Shown: positions 9,343 to 19,606 of the stretch, in pieces | Numbering within the stretch: position 1 is the first letter of the stretch | Layout: each line of letters begins with the position of its first letter | NCBI GenBank assembly: GCA_049841135.1 | Contig: JASGHK010000007.1 | Span: 62,001-126,000, forward strand | Reading direction: 5' to 3' | Source of the DNA: JACRCT01 sp049841135 | GTDB taxonomy: Bacteria > Myxococcota > Myxococcia > Myxococcales > UBA5297 | Length of the DNA: 64,000 bases | The notes under the pieces: model-generated | Seen by the model: the letters and a program-made list of their open reading frames with translations, nothing else | Told to the model about the DNA's origin: nothing | The model's database searches: none | Made by a program: the position numbers and the translations under genes

Positions 9343-9639
9343 TTGCGAACGCTCGTCGCCGCCGTCGCCATCTTCGCCGTCACCTGCGCAGCCTCGTCGT
9401 CGGCGGCGTGGGCCGGGACCTGCGACATCGGCTGCGGCAAGAAGACGCGCGACACCTGCCTGGCCAACTGCGCCGGCAAGAAGGAGAAGGAGACGGTGGC
9501 CGTCTGCAACGCAGCCTGCGAGGAGATGATGACCACCTGCAAGCCCGTCTGCGAGGCCGCCCTCAAACATCGGGGCAAGCGCGAAGAGATGGCCGCCGCG
9601 GCCAAGGCAGCCCTCGCCGCTGCGAAGAAGAAGCACTGA
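9343..9639 (+). CDS. Small secreted protein with four CX3C motifs
   Basis: 98 aa, TTG start 9343 just after GGAGGG. A cleavable signal peptide ends near AAWAG. The mature part holds eight Cys arranged as four CX3C pairs (CDIGC, CLANC, CNAAC, CKPVC) separated by 7, 11 and 6 residues, followed by a Lys/Ala helix. Paired CX3C on helices usually forms disulfide-stapled alpha hairpins. It lies 12 nt after the Flp pilin, so it is probably in the same transcript, and may be a periplasmic chaperone or subunit for that pilus. That role is inferred from position only. Confidence 0.7.
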   Translation: MRTLVAAVAIFAVTCAASSSAAWAGTCDIGCGKKTRDTCLANCAGKKEKETVAVCNAACEEMMTTCKPVCEAALKHRGKREEMAAAAKAALAAAKKKH

Positions 9640-9651
9640 GGCGCGAGGCGC

Positions 9652-11751
9652 TCACTTCGCGATGAGGAACGGCGCGCCTTCGTCCGAGGCGCGGACCCAG
9701 CCGTCGCTGGTCTTGCGCAAGAGCATCCGGCCCGAGAACGCACCCTTCTGGTACTCGTAGAGCATGCAGTCCGGCTCGGCGGTCTGCGGGCAGGGCGCCA
9801 TCATCAGGAAGGAGTACTTCAGCTCGGCCGCGCCGGGGGCCTGCTCGCCGCGCGGGCCGCGCGCGCCTCCGTAGCCGAAGGGGTAGGCGCGGCGGAGCTC
9901 GTCCTCGCGCGGCTTGTCGCCACCGCGCAGGATGCCGACGGCGATCACCACCACCACGATGAGCGCAAACGCGCCTCCGACGATGAGCAGCCCCTTCGGG
10001 TTGCCCTCGGACATCGTCTTGAGGTGCGAGAGCGTCTGGAAGACCTTGCTGCCGCGCTGGTCGGCCCGCTTGGCGCCGCGCAGACCTCGGGACTGGTCGC
10101 CGTCCTGGGCCGAGGCCTCCAAGAGGTCTGCAGACGAGCCGTGCCGAGGGCGCTTGTCCACGAAGGGGAGCGGCTTGGGCTTGCGCGGTGGCTCTTCCGG
10201 TTCGGGTTCTGACTCTGGCTCCGGGTCCGTCTGGACGCCGTGGGCCGGAGTGGGGTCGGGCTGCTCGATGGGCGCGGGCTTGCGCGCCGCGTCGCGGCTG
10301 CCCGAGCGGCGCGACGGCTTCTCGACGCCGAGATCCTTCTGCACGTCCTCGGGGATGGGCTTGAGGAGGGTCGAGGCGTTGGCGACGTTGCTGCCCCGCC
10401 GCGGCGCCGCCGCCTCCGGGAAGTCCCCGCGCACGGCTTGCTGGCCGGCGGTGCGGCGGCGCTCCGGCTCCTCGGGAGCGGCGCGGATGTTGGTGTCCTG
10501 GTTGGCGACGCTCCGGTTGCTGCGCTCATCGGCGGTGGGCGCCGCCTTGATGCGCGTCTCCTGGCCCGCGACGTCGCGCGAGGTGGGGGCAGCCCGGACG
10601 TTGGTCTCCTGGTTGGCGACGGTGATCGGCACCGCGTCCCGGGTCGGCTTGGGCGACTTCTTGAGCGCGTCCTTGAGCGCCTCCTCGGCCACGTCGCCGG
10701 AGCCCGGGCTGGACGCTCTTCTCATCCCCTCGTGGGCCGCGCTCCGCTTGGGCGGCTCGGTCAGCACCGGCTCGTCTGGCCACTCTTCCGAGGGGACCGA
10801 CGGCGAGGTGTCCCAATCCTCTTCCGACGAAGGCTTGGCTGGCTGGGCCTCCCGGGCGGGCTTCGATTCGATCTTCGGCCTTGGTGGGGACGGGGCGCCG
10901 GAAGGGCTTTCGCCGGACTCCCAGGGAAGCATCTCCGAGGTCTGGACGGCGGGAGGCTCCGGCTTCGCCGCGGGATCCGTCCGCTCGAAGAAGCCCTTGG
11001 ACTTCGAATCCTTCGGCTCCTTGGCTTCCTTGGGCTCGGACCGGGTTGCCGGCGCGGGCTCGACGTGCGTGTCGCTGGAGAAGCCCTTCGGCTCGGGGCG
11101 GGAGGCCGGCGCTGGCTCGACACGCGTGTCGCTCGAGAAGCCCTTCGGCTCCTTGGCCTCCTTCGGCTCGGGCCGGGAGGAAGGGGGTGGCTCGACACGC
11201 GTGTCGCTCGAGAAGCCGCCCTTGGGCTCCTTGGTCTCGCGCGGCGGGGCCTTGCGCTCCTTCGACTCGCGCGGGGGCGGAGAGGACTCGACCCGGGTGT
11301 CGCTGGTGAAGCCACCGCGGTCCTTGGCCTCCTTCGACTCCTTGGAGTCTCGCGGCTGGGCCTTGGGCTCGGGACGCGAGGGGGCCGGGTCGATCAGGGT
11401 CGAGTCTTTGAAGGCCTGGTCTTCGCGAGCTGCGGCTGTCGGCTTGGGCTCGCTGGGAGCAGGGGAGCGCGTAGGCTCGACGCGGGTGTTGCCATCGAAG
11501 CCCGGGCGATCGTCGGGCGGGTCGTCGCCCGACACCTTGGCAAGCTCGGTCTCGGGTCCGGTACGGTCGGCCGGGTCCAGGGTGGCGACGGGCTTCTTGG
11601 GCAGAAGCTCGTCCGGCACCTGGGCCATGTCGGTCGCGTCTTCGACCCCGTCCTCCCCGAACTCGGGGTGGATCGCCATCTGGTGGGTCGGCCCCTCGTC
11701 GCGCCGCGCGACGTTCTTCTTGCCGGATTCGCCGGGCGGCGGCTTGGCCAA
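9652..11751 (-). CDS. Single-pass protein with repeated Thr motifs in a long disordered region
   Basis: 699 aa, TTG start 11751 with AGGAG 8 nt upstream. Residues 1-570 are low-complexity (Pro, Glu, Lys, Ser) with imperfect repeats: five copies close to GFSSDTRVEPxP, then QETNVRAAP, QETRIKAAP and QDTNIRAAP. A single membrane helix (LLIVGGAFALIVVVVIAVGIL) lies near residue 605. It is followed by a short outside domain with two Cys (APCPQTAEPDCMLYEYQKG). The repeated [DENQ]T[RN][VI] element looks like a short linear motif, possibly a kinase target or FHA ligand; no such partner is encoded here. A second single-pass protein at 40,860-41,765 carries the same kind of motif. Function unknown. Confidence 0.75.
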   Translation of the reverse strand: MAKPPPGESGKKNVARRDEGPTHQMAIHPEFGEDGVEDATDMAQVPDELLPKKPVATLDPADRTGPETELAKVSGDDPPDDRPGFDGNTRVEPTRSPAPSEPKPTAAAREDQAFKDSTLIDPAPSRPEPKAQPRDSKESKEAKDRGGFTSDTRVESSPPPRESKERKAPPRETKEPKGGFSSDTRVEPPPSSRPEPKEAKEPKGFSSDTRVEPAPASRPEPKGFSSDTHVEPAPATRSEPKEAKEPKDSKSKGFFERTDPAAKPEPPAVQTSEMLPWESGESPSGAPSPPRPKIESKPAREAQPAKPSSEEDWDTSPSVPSEEWPDEPVLTEPPKRSAAHEGMRRASSPGSGDVAEEALKDALKKSPKPTRDAVPITVANQETNVRAAPTSRDVAGQETRIKAAPTADERSNRSVANQDTNIRAAPEEPERRRTAGQQAVRGDFPEAAAPRRGSNVANASTLLKPIPEDVQKDLGVEKPSRRSGSRDAARKPAPIEQPDPTPAHGVQTDPEPESEPEPEEPPRKPKPLPFVDKRPRHGSSADLLEASAQDGDQSRGLRGAKRADQRGSKVFQTLSHLKTMSEGNPKGLLIVGGAFALIVVVVIAVGILRGGDKPREDELRRAYPFGYGGARGPRGEQAPGAAELKYSFLMMAPCPQTAEPDCMLYEYQKGAFSGRMLLRKTSDGWVRASDEGAPFLIAK

Positions 11752-11877
11752 GTCCCTTGCTCCTCGAGGTGCGCGTTGGCCCAGAAGGGTATCAGCATCG
11801 CCTTCGGCCTAGAACAAAACGGCCGTCTCTCGGGAGGCTGGGAGCCAGTTGGCGCGTCAGGTCCAAGAGGCGCCGGT

Positions 11878-12786
11878 CTACCCCGCGGCGGCAGCAGGCT
11901 GCGAACTCTGGAGGGGCTCGGCAAGCTCGCGCGCGAGTTCGAGCATCTTCTCCGGGTACTCCAGCGGCAGGAAATGAGACCCGGACAGCTCGACGAGCTT
12001 CGCGTGCGGGATGCGTCGGGCGAGCTCCCGGACGTCCTCGAAGGCGGTGAGCGAGTCCCAGCGGCCGGCGACCACGGTGGTCGGGCACTTCAGGAACGAG
12101 ACGTCCATCGGCGGGTGCTCGCCGGCGGCCAGCGCCAGCTCGAAGTACCAGCGGAAGTCGTTGCGGAAGAACTCGGTCAGCGCCGGCAGGGTCGTCGCCG
12201 GGCGGGCCGCGGGGAGCATGAAGCCGGTGTGGGCGATGACGCGCGCCAGCAGCTCGACCTTGGGCACCCCGCGCGCCAGGGCCGACAGTCCGGGGCCGAG
12301 GGCACGCGCCAGGTTGCAGACCGCCACCGCCGCGGTCTTCCGCAGGGGCTTGGGGACCCCGACGGGCGCGAAGAAGCTCTCGAGCGAGCCGCCGGGGACG
12401 CCGGCCACCGAGAGCAGCGCCGCGACGCGCTCCGGCTGGCGCTGGGCGAGCTCGAAGGCGAGGTTGACGCCGATGGACCAGCCGGCGACGAGCGCGCGGT
12501 CGATGCCCTCATGGTCGAGCAGCGCGATCAGGTCGCCGACGTGGTCCTCGACGCGGATGCGCGAGAGGTCCGCGGGGCGCTCCGAGCCGCCGGTGCCGCG
12601 GTAGTAGAAGGTCGTGACCGAGAAGCCGCTGTCGGGCCGGATGAGCAGCGGCCAGGCTTCGGGCGGCGTGCCCAGCCCCGGCGAGAGCACCAACGGCACT
12701 CCAGCGGTGCCGCTGCGCCAGCCCATGAGCCTCGTGCCGTCGGTGCTGCGGAACTCGAACGCGCCACGCCCCTTGCTGCTCTTCAT
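11878..12786 (-). CDS. Alpha/beta hydrolase
   Basis: 302 aa. Typical alpha/beta-hydrolase order: PLVLSPGLGTPPEAW (oxyanion-region glycine loop), the nucleophile elbow GWSIG near residue 110, an acidic residue in VVAGRWDSLT near 240, and the final His in LSGSHFLPLE near 265. FYYRGTGGSERPA before the nucleophile is the conserved strand-loop of epoxide-hydrolase/haloperoxidase-like members. Substrate not predictable. The ATG at 12786 is preferred over an in-frame start at 12864 because homology-like sequence begins only after it. Divergent from the TPR gene at 12,965. Confidence 0.85.
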   Translation of the reverse strand: MKSSKGRGAFEFRSTDGTRLMGWRSGTAGVPLVLSPGLGTPPEAWPLLIRPDSGFSVTTFYYRGTGGSERPADLSRIRVEDHVGDLIALLDHEGIDRALVAGWSIGVNLAFELAQRQPERVAALLSVAGVPGGSLESFFAPVGVPKPLRKTAAVAVCNLARALGPGLSALARGVPKVELLARVIAHTGFMLPAARPATTLPALTEFFRNDFRWYFELALAAGEHPPMDVSFLKCPTTVVAGRWDSLTAFEDVRELARRIPHAKLVELSGSHFLPLEYPEKMLELARELAEPLQSSQPAAAAG

Positions 12787-12964
12787 AGGCACCCCGTCTC
12801 GGAACGAAGTGCAAATCAATAGCGGGCTTTTCGTCCGGGTGCACTCCGACGAAGGCGCCTCCAAGGACCGCGGTCATGTCACAAAACAGCTGCCTATCTT
12901 CAGCAGCCGGGTCTCGAAGGCCGAGGCGGGCTGAGCCCGGGTATCATGGCGGCGGAGCGAGCCC

Positions 12965-13733
12965 ATGACCGACCCCAACGATCCCGAGCTGAACGAACTC
13001 GAGCAGGAGGAGGCCGAGGCCGAGCGCGAAGGGCGCAAGAAGATGGCCTGGGCCTTCGGCATCGTGACCGTGGTGGCGGTCATCGCGCTGGCGATCGCCG
13101 CGAAGAGCTGCACCGGCACCCGCCGCGACGCCAAGAAGCTCACCGTCGAGAACGCGGTCGCCAAGTTCGAGAAGAACCCGGTCGACGCCGAGCTGGCCAA
13201 GGCCGCGGCGGCGGAGCTGGAGGCGGCGGGGAAGAAGAAGGACGCCGAGGCGCTGCTCGCCAAGCACGAGGCGGCGGTCGCGGGCGGCGACAAGAACAAG
13301 GAAGGCCAGCTGCGGGCGGCGCTCGAGGCGAACCCGGCCGACGACGCCGCGCTGGGGCAGCTGGTCGAGGTCTACGTCAAGCGCAAGGACGTCCCGGGCG
13401 CGAAGAAGGTCTACGAGGAGTTCCTGGCCAAGGCGCCGAGCGCGAAGCGGCACGGCAACTTCGGCTCGTGGCTGTACCGCAACAGCCAGTTCGAGCCGGC
13501 GGCCAAGGAGGCTCTCGCTCGCGGTCAAGGGCGGGGTGGACGACGCGTACACCCGCGGCTACCTGGGGATGGCGCTCTCGGAGATCGGCAAGAAGAAGGA
13601 AGCCCAGAAGTGGCTGGACGAGGCGCTGGAGATGGGCGCCGACATGGACACCTTCCGCATGCGCAGCTACGAGCTCGACCAGGAGCTGGGCGAGCGCGGC
13701 GCCGCGCCGGCGAAGAAGGGGAAGAAGAAGTAA
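12965..13733 (+). CDS. Membrane-anchored TPR-like protein, one frameshift
   Basis: About 255 aa after correction. An acidic N-terminus is followed by one membrane helix (MAWAFGIVTVVAVIALAIAA, residues 27-46), then helical pairs with TPR-like spacing. The last repeat (GYLGMALSEIGKKKEAQKWLDEALEMG) lies in a different frame. The frames meet at GAGGCTCTCG (13508-13517). Removing one G gives GAGCTCTCG and continuous residues KELSLAVKGGVDDAYTRGY. The C-terminus is basic (KKGKKK). Probably an inner-membrane scaffolding or assembly protein. Partner unknown. Confidence 0.75.
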
Positions 13734-13853
13734 CGAAGCGTCGACACCCCGAGCTTGTCGAGGGGCCAGCGCTCACTCCTTCCGTCGCGAGGGCGAGTGG
13801 GCGCGCCAGCGGGTGGACGGCGCGGACGAGGTGGACGTCGTCGACGGTGTGGA

Positions 13854-14426
13854 CTACTTCGCCGGGGCGGCCTTCACCGCCACGTCGACGCCGACGGTGC
13901 AGCCGTCCTCGATCTTGATGAAGAGCAGCGAGGGGCGCTCGACCTCGTAGGCGTCGAGGCTGACGCTGAACGACGCCTTGACCCGGGCCTCCGTCGCGGA
14001 CGCCCACTCGACCTTCACGGGGACGTTCTCGGCGCGCTTGCGCCCGTGGAACTCGAGCTGGCCCTGGAGCGTGACCTCGGTGACCGCGGGGAAGCTCGCC
14101 GGCGCGGTCAGCTGGCCGACGCCCTTGAAGGTCACGTGCGAGTGCTTGCTCGTCTCCAGCACCTCTTCCATGTGCGAGTCGCGGTTGGCGTCGCCGGACT
14201 TGAACGAGCGGATCGGGGCGCGCACCTGGACCTGCACCTTGCCGTCGGAGGTGAGCGCGGCCTTGCCCTCCACCTCCCGGCTCTCGGCCGCCACTTTGTG
14301 CAGCTTGTGGACGATGGCGTAGGTCAGCGTGCTCGCGGCCGTATCGACCGAGAAGACGGTCGCCGTGGGCGCCTGTCCGAAGGCGAGGGACGCGACGGCG
14401 GCGGTGAGGAGCGAGGCGGCGGGCAT
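13854..14426 (-). CDS. YceI-family periplasmic protein
   Basis: 190 aa. A signal peptide (MPAASLLTAAVASLAFG) is followed by a single YceI lipocalin-like barrel: FSVDTAASTLTYAIVHKLHKV, a middle section with GDANRDSHMEEVLET, then FKGVGQL and GQLEFHGRKR. In the family this barrel binds isoprenoid-like lipids in the periplasm. The start at 14426 was chosen because the signal peptide begins there; upstream sequence in the same frame is Ser/Arg-rich and unlike a protein. No nearby gene explains its ligand. Confidence 0.85.
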   Translation of the reverse strand: MPAASLLTAAVASLAFGQAPTATVFSVDTAASTLTYAIVHKLHKVAAESREVEGKAALTSDGKVQVQVRAPIRSFKSGDANRDSHMEEVLETSKHSHVTFKGVGQLTAPASFPAVTEVTLQGQLEFHGRKRAENVPVKVEWASATEARVKASFSVSLDAYEVERPSLLFIKIEDGCTVGVDVAVKAAPAK

Positions 14427-14541
14427 CGGAAAGCTCCAAGGCAGGACGGCCACTTGCACCAGTTGGATGCGCCAGCCCGTCAACGGTCGCCTGTGCTCCT
14501 GGCTCTCATCCTCCGAGCCCCATTCATGGGGGCCCGACGGC

Positions 14542-15474
<933 letters not shown>

Positions 15475-15526
15475 GTGGAGCCTCCCGCGGCAGGGACGAA
15501 GGGCGCACTTGTACCGCGCCTGTCGC

Positions 15527-18500
15527 CTACTTCGGAAGCGGCAGTGTCAGCAGGTACCCGCGGTAGCTCAGGTAGACGAGTCCGGTCCGCTCGTCGATCC
15601 ACGTTTCCGAGCTGGAGAACTGGATGATGGGAAAGGTGGCGACGGGGGTGAACGTGAAGCGGCGGGAGTCGAAGCGGCCGAGGACCGTGCCCTTGTCCAC
15701 GTCGAACCACGTCGTCACCGGCATCGCGGCCCAGAACTCGTCCGGCCGTCCGGTGGGCTGCAGGGGACGCTCCGCTTGGGTGAGGAGTGGCCGGACCTCG
15801 CCGGAGAGTCGCTCGCTCATCCTCGTCACGGGATCGAAGAGGTAGAGCTCTGGAGCGTCGGCGCTCTCCGCGGTGCCAACGGCCCACTGTGTCGGATGCG
15901 CCTTACCGCGATAGACCAGGAACTTGCCGTGAGTGGGGATGAAGGCGATGGGGGCGAAGTCGTCCGCTTTGGGGATGTCCGGCGTGAACACCTCGCGGGT
16001 CGAGAGGTCGACCAGGACGACCTCGTTGGGGACGGCCCAGTTCGTCTCGGTCCGTGGCGCCATCGCCCACCGGCCATCGGAGCTGACGATGGGGGCGCCG
16101 AACCAGCCCTCCGCCAGCCGGGCCGGCTCCGTGCCGGTCCGGCAGAGCCAGAGCCCTTCCCGGTCGCCAGCCACGCGGGCTTCACGAGTGCCAGACATCC
16201 AGGAGGGCGGACTGGAGGGGTCGTCATGGTGGCAAGGCGGGAGCGGAGGCGGATACGCCTCTGGACGTTCAGCAGCGGCGCGGGCCTCGCCTCCGGAAAA
16301 GGCGTGCCAGGAGCGGACCGGCCGGCGCGAGCCTTCGAACCTCTCCTGCACCGCGACGCGCACGTCCCGGCCGTTGGCCCAGACCGCCTCAATCTCGGGT
16401 TCCCGGAGGGACTTGGGCTCGGCGAGCAGGCGCACACCGGGGACTGTTCGAGACACGCCGAAGACCATCTCCAGCGGCGCGTCGCCGGCGAGGCGGAAGA
16501 ACATCCGCGACAGGCGCGCGTAGACCGAAGAATTCCCCTCTGCGATCCCGGGGTTGTTCATGAAGACCCGATAGCCGCCGGTGCGGTCGAGCCAGAAGAA
16601 CTCCACCTGCAGGCCGTCGTCGACCTCGGTCGTCAGCGGCGCGAGGTCCTCGACGTGCTCCTCCGCGATGAACCTGCGCAGCCTGGCCAGCTCGGCGGCG
16701 GTCAGCGCACGCCTGCCGAACACGGCCGGGTCCTTGCGATAGACGAGCTCGCCTCGGTCCCCACGAAGTCGGACTGTGATCTCACCTTGGCTCGCCCAGC
16801 AGCCGCCGAAGCTGAGCCCGAAGGCTGCGTCCGGCCCCCCGGGCTGTCGCAGTTCGTGGGCGAGGGGCGCCTGCGTCGCGTCCATTTGCTCGAACGAGAA
16901 GTGGCCCGGATCCCACGTGCCGCGCGCGCCCAGGACGAGGAACTGGTCGGGGTGCGCCTCGCGGAGAATGCGGCGAGCCTCTCGAGAGTCCTCGGCCTCG
17001 AGGTAACGCCTGGCCGCCTTCCCGACGTTGGCGTCCGCGGGCTGGAGAAGGGTCGCGACGAGGCGGAGGTCGAGCGGAGCTCTGGCAAGCCTGGCTGCGG
17101 CGAGCGCAGCCCGAATCGCTTGGACGTCCGTGCCGCTGAGCACCGCGCTCAGCCTCGGTACGGATTGAGAGAGAACTGCTGCGACGCCGGCAGCGACACC
17201 TCCCGAAAGGACGGCCCGCTGCAGCGCCTCGGGCGAGACGCTGGCGGGCTCGCGGACGACGAGTGCGCGCGCTTCCTCCAGGGACAGGTTGCCGGCCGCG
17301 AGCCCGTCGAGCAGCTCTCCTCCGACCAGAGCAGCTGACCAGCCGGCGGCTGTTTCGCGCAGCCTCTTCGATACCTCCGGCTTGGTCGCTTCCAGCTCGC
17401 GAGCGCGAGCCAGGACGCGGTCTACGATGGCTTCGGGAAGGTCGCGTCGCTGGCCGAACCACCGGCTGGCGTCCGCCTCGAACGCGCTCAGGTCTCCTTG
17501 CGGAGGGGGCTCTTCCATCATGCGCACGACCCACTCGGGCTCGAGACCGCCCAGGGTCTCGAGCGCCTCTAGGACGTAGTGTCCGTCCCAGGTGCCAGCG
17601 CGCGGATAAGCGGCGCGGAGCAGCGGTACTGCCTTGGGCTCGCGGTACCGTGCGACGGCGCTCGCAGCGAGACCGAGATCCTGGCCGCTGGCGGTCTCGA
17701 GGACCTTCAAGAGCCCGGGAACGCTCTCTGGGAGGTCCGACCCGCCAAGGCGATGCAGGAGCGATGTCCGGCGGGAATGAAGCGACGAGGACCAACGGCT
17801 CGTGACCCGGGAGACGTCGCCGCGCTTCTCCAGGAGCTTGTCGGCAGACGACCAGCCCGGGTCGGAAAGCCACGGGAGCAGCGGACGGATTGCGTCGGCT
17901 CTTCCAATATCGGAGAGCAGGAAGACCGCGTTGTCGCGGGTAGCCGGGTCGGTGCTGGCGACGAGCGGAGCGAGGATCGGAACCCAGTGGTCCGGATCGG
18001 ACTCCAATGCGTCGAGAAGCGGCAGCCGCACGCTGTTCGCTTCGCCCAGCATGAGCGTTCCAGGGTCCGAAGTCAGCGCGAGGAAGAGGGCATCGCGGTC
18101 CTGGCTCGGCGTAGACAGGAGCGCTTCGAACGCCAGCGCGCGAGCGGTGGGCGCCGCCTTCGAGTCGCGCGCCAAGGCCAGCAGCTCGGCGCGAAGCCTC
18201 GAACCCGCCGCGGACTTCTTCGACGCTGCCTGGAAACGCGCCACCTTGGCGAGCGCGATGAGCTGCGGGCTGGAGCCCGCTTCGAGCTTGCGAAGGATGG
18301 GCTCGGCCGCGGTTGGGTCCAGGCTGGCCAGCACCTCGAGCTGCCGACGGTTCTCGAAGTAGGCGAATTTCGGGTCGAACGAGACTGCTCCCGCGGCCTT
18401 CACGAGCTCTTTCGGAACCAAGGCCCACGGAACATCAGCCAGGTCTTGGCCTCTTCGCAGCCTCCGCGCTTCTCGACGAGGTCGAGGACCGCCTTCACCC

Positions 18501-18849
18501 GCTTCTGGTCCTTCGGGCCTTCGGGAAGCACCGCGACGAGGTCGCATAGGAGGTCGGGATCGTCCTCGACGGCGACGAGCAGGCGCTCGCGGACCTTGGC
18601 GGTGGGCAGCGAAGAATCGTGATGGCGGTCAGACCAGTACGCGACGAGCGCTGCGGCCGGCGCGTCGTCCGCGGGCGGTCCACAAGTCTCGGTGCGGCTG
18701 GACGGCACGAAGGTGCGCCAGTCTCGAGGCGGAGCGGGCAGGTCGAGGAGAACATCGACCAGGTCCGCTCCGGCATCAGGCGCACCGAACGCCAGGCGGG
18801 GCACGGCCAGCGACAGCACAAGGGCCGGCAGAAAGCGATGGCGGATCAT
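15527..18849 (-). CDS. Secreted HEAT-repeat protein with C-terminal propeller-like region, one frameshift
   Basis: About 1,107 aa after correction. A signal peptide (MIRHRFLPALVLSLAVPRLAFG) starts at 18849 behind GGAGGGG. Residues 130-560 are HEAT-like helical pairs, for example LLDALESDPDHWVPILAPLVASTDPATRDNAVF-type units. The C-terminal third is beta-rich with repeated blade-like phrases (GAPIVSSDGRWAMA, ELYLFDPVTRMSERL, WIDERTGLVYLSYRGYLL), consistent with a WD40/propeller fold. The frameshift lies near 18,430-18,445 and is the only one in the window that needs an added base (or two removed); it is not at an AGCT. Function unknown; probably periplasmic. Confidence 0.75.
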
Positions 18850-18945
18850 GCACCCCTCCGTGGATCCCGGGAGATTCTCGGACCGGTGGAGCGTGGGAGA
18901 AGGACGGTCAGGCGAGCGGTCCGACGCACTCAACGACTGGTGCGC

Positions 18946-19593
18946 TCATTTGTTCCCGAGCGCTTTGACGAACGTCCCGAGCTTTCCCCCGTCCAGCTTC
19001 CCGTTCGTCCTCACGCCCGAGCACACGTCGACGCCGAACGGCTGGGCGACGCTCACGGCCTCCGCGACGTTCTCCGCCCGCAGTCCGCCGGCGAGGAACA
19101 CCGGGACCTTCGACTGCTCGCAGATGGCGCGGCTGACGCTCCAGTCGTGCGTCCTGCCCGTGCCGCCCAGTTCCTTGACCTTCAGGGCCGGGTTGCCCGA
19201 GTCGAGCAGCAGCGCGTCGACGTGCAGGCTCGCCGCCAGCGCCTCGGTAACCGATGACCTCCCCACGACGTGGATCACCTGCACGAGCTTGAGGGCCGGC
19301 ATCGCCTCTCGCAGCGCTGCGTAGGTCTCCGCCGCCACCGAGTCGCACAGCTGCAGCGTCGAGCACCGGCAGCGTCGCGCCTGGGCGATGAGCGTCTCGG
19401 CATCGACCTCGCTCGTCAGCAGGAAGGTCGCCACCGGCGGCGGAACGCTCGCCGCGATCTCCGCGATGAGCGGCTCCTCGATGACGCCCGGGCCGCTCGG
19501 CATCGACGAGACGAGCCCGAGCGCATCCGCGCCCAGCGAGATGGCCAGGCGCGCTTCGTCGATCGAGGAGATGCAGCAGACCTTCAGGCGCAT
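18946..19593 (-). CDS. trpF: Phosphoribosylanthranilate isomerase
   Basis: 215 aa, full length. TrpF converts phosphoribosylanthranilate to the carboxyphenylamino-deoxyribulose phosphate in tryptophan synthesis. The N-terminal catalytic Cys is in LKVCCISS (family KICGI), the catalytic Asp in DALLLDSGN, and the phosphate-binding glycines in PVFLAGGLRAENV and FGVDVCSGVR. The TIM-barrel length is normal. It is the last gene of the exbB-exbD-tonB-CsgG-like run, 13 nt after the preceding gene, and no other trp gene is nearby. Placement of a lone trpF in an envelope operon is unusual but not unknown. Confidence 0.9.
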   Translation of the reverse strand: MRLKVCCISSIDEARLAISLGADALGLVSSMPSGPGVIEEPLIAEIAASVPPPVATFLLTSEVDAETLIAQARRCRCSTLQLCDSVAAETYAALREAMPALKLVQVIHVVGRSSVTEALAASLHVDALLLDSGNPALKVKELGGTGRTHDWSVSRAICEQSKVPVFLAGGLRAENVAEAVSVAQPFGVDVCSGVRTNGKLDGGKLGTFVKALGNK

Positions 19594-19606
19594 GGTGCGC
19601 TCAGGG

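Noticed and set aside
10240..12822. Long plus-strand open frame opposite the Thr-motif protein and hydrolase
   Set aside because: It spans two opposite-strand genes with good support and their intergenic region, and shows no domains.
13740..13775. TCGACA...TGTCGA inverted repeat as a terminator
   Set aside because: Stem is only 6 bp with a 9-nt loop and no T-run, and the location fits chance in GC-rich DNA.
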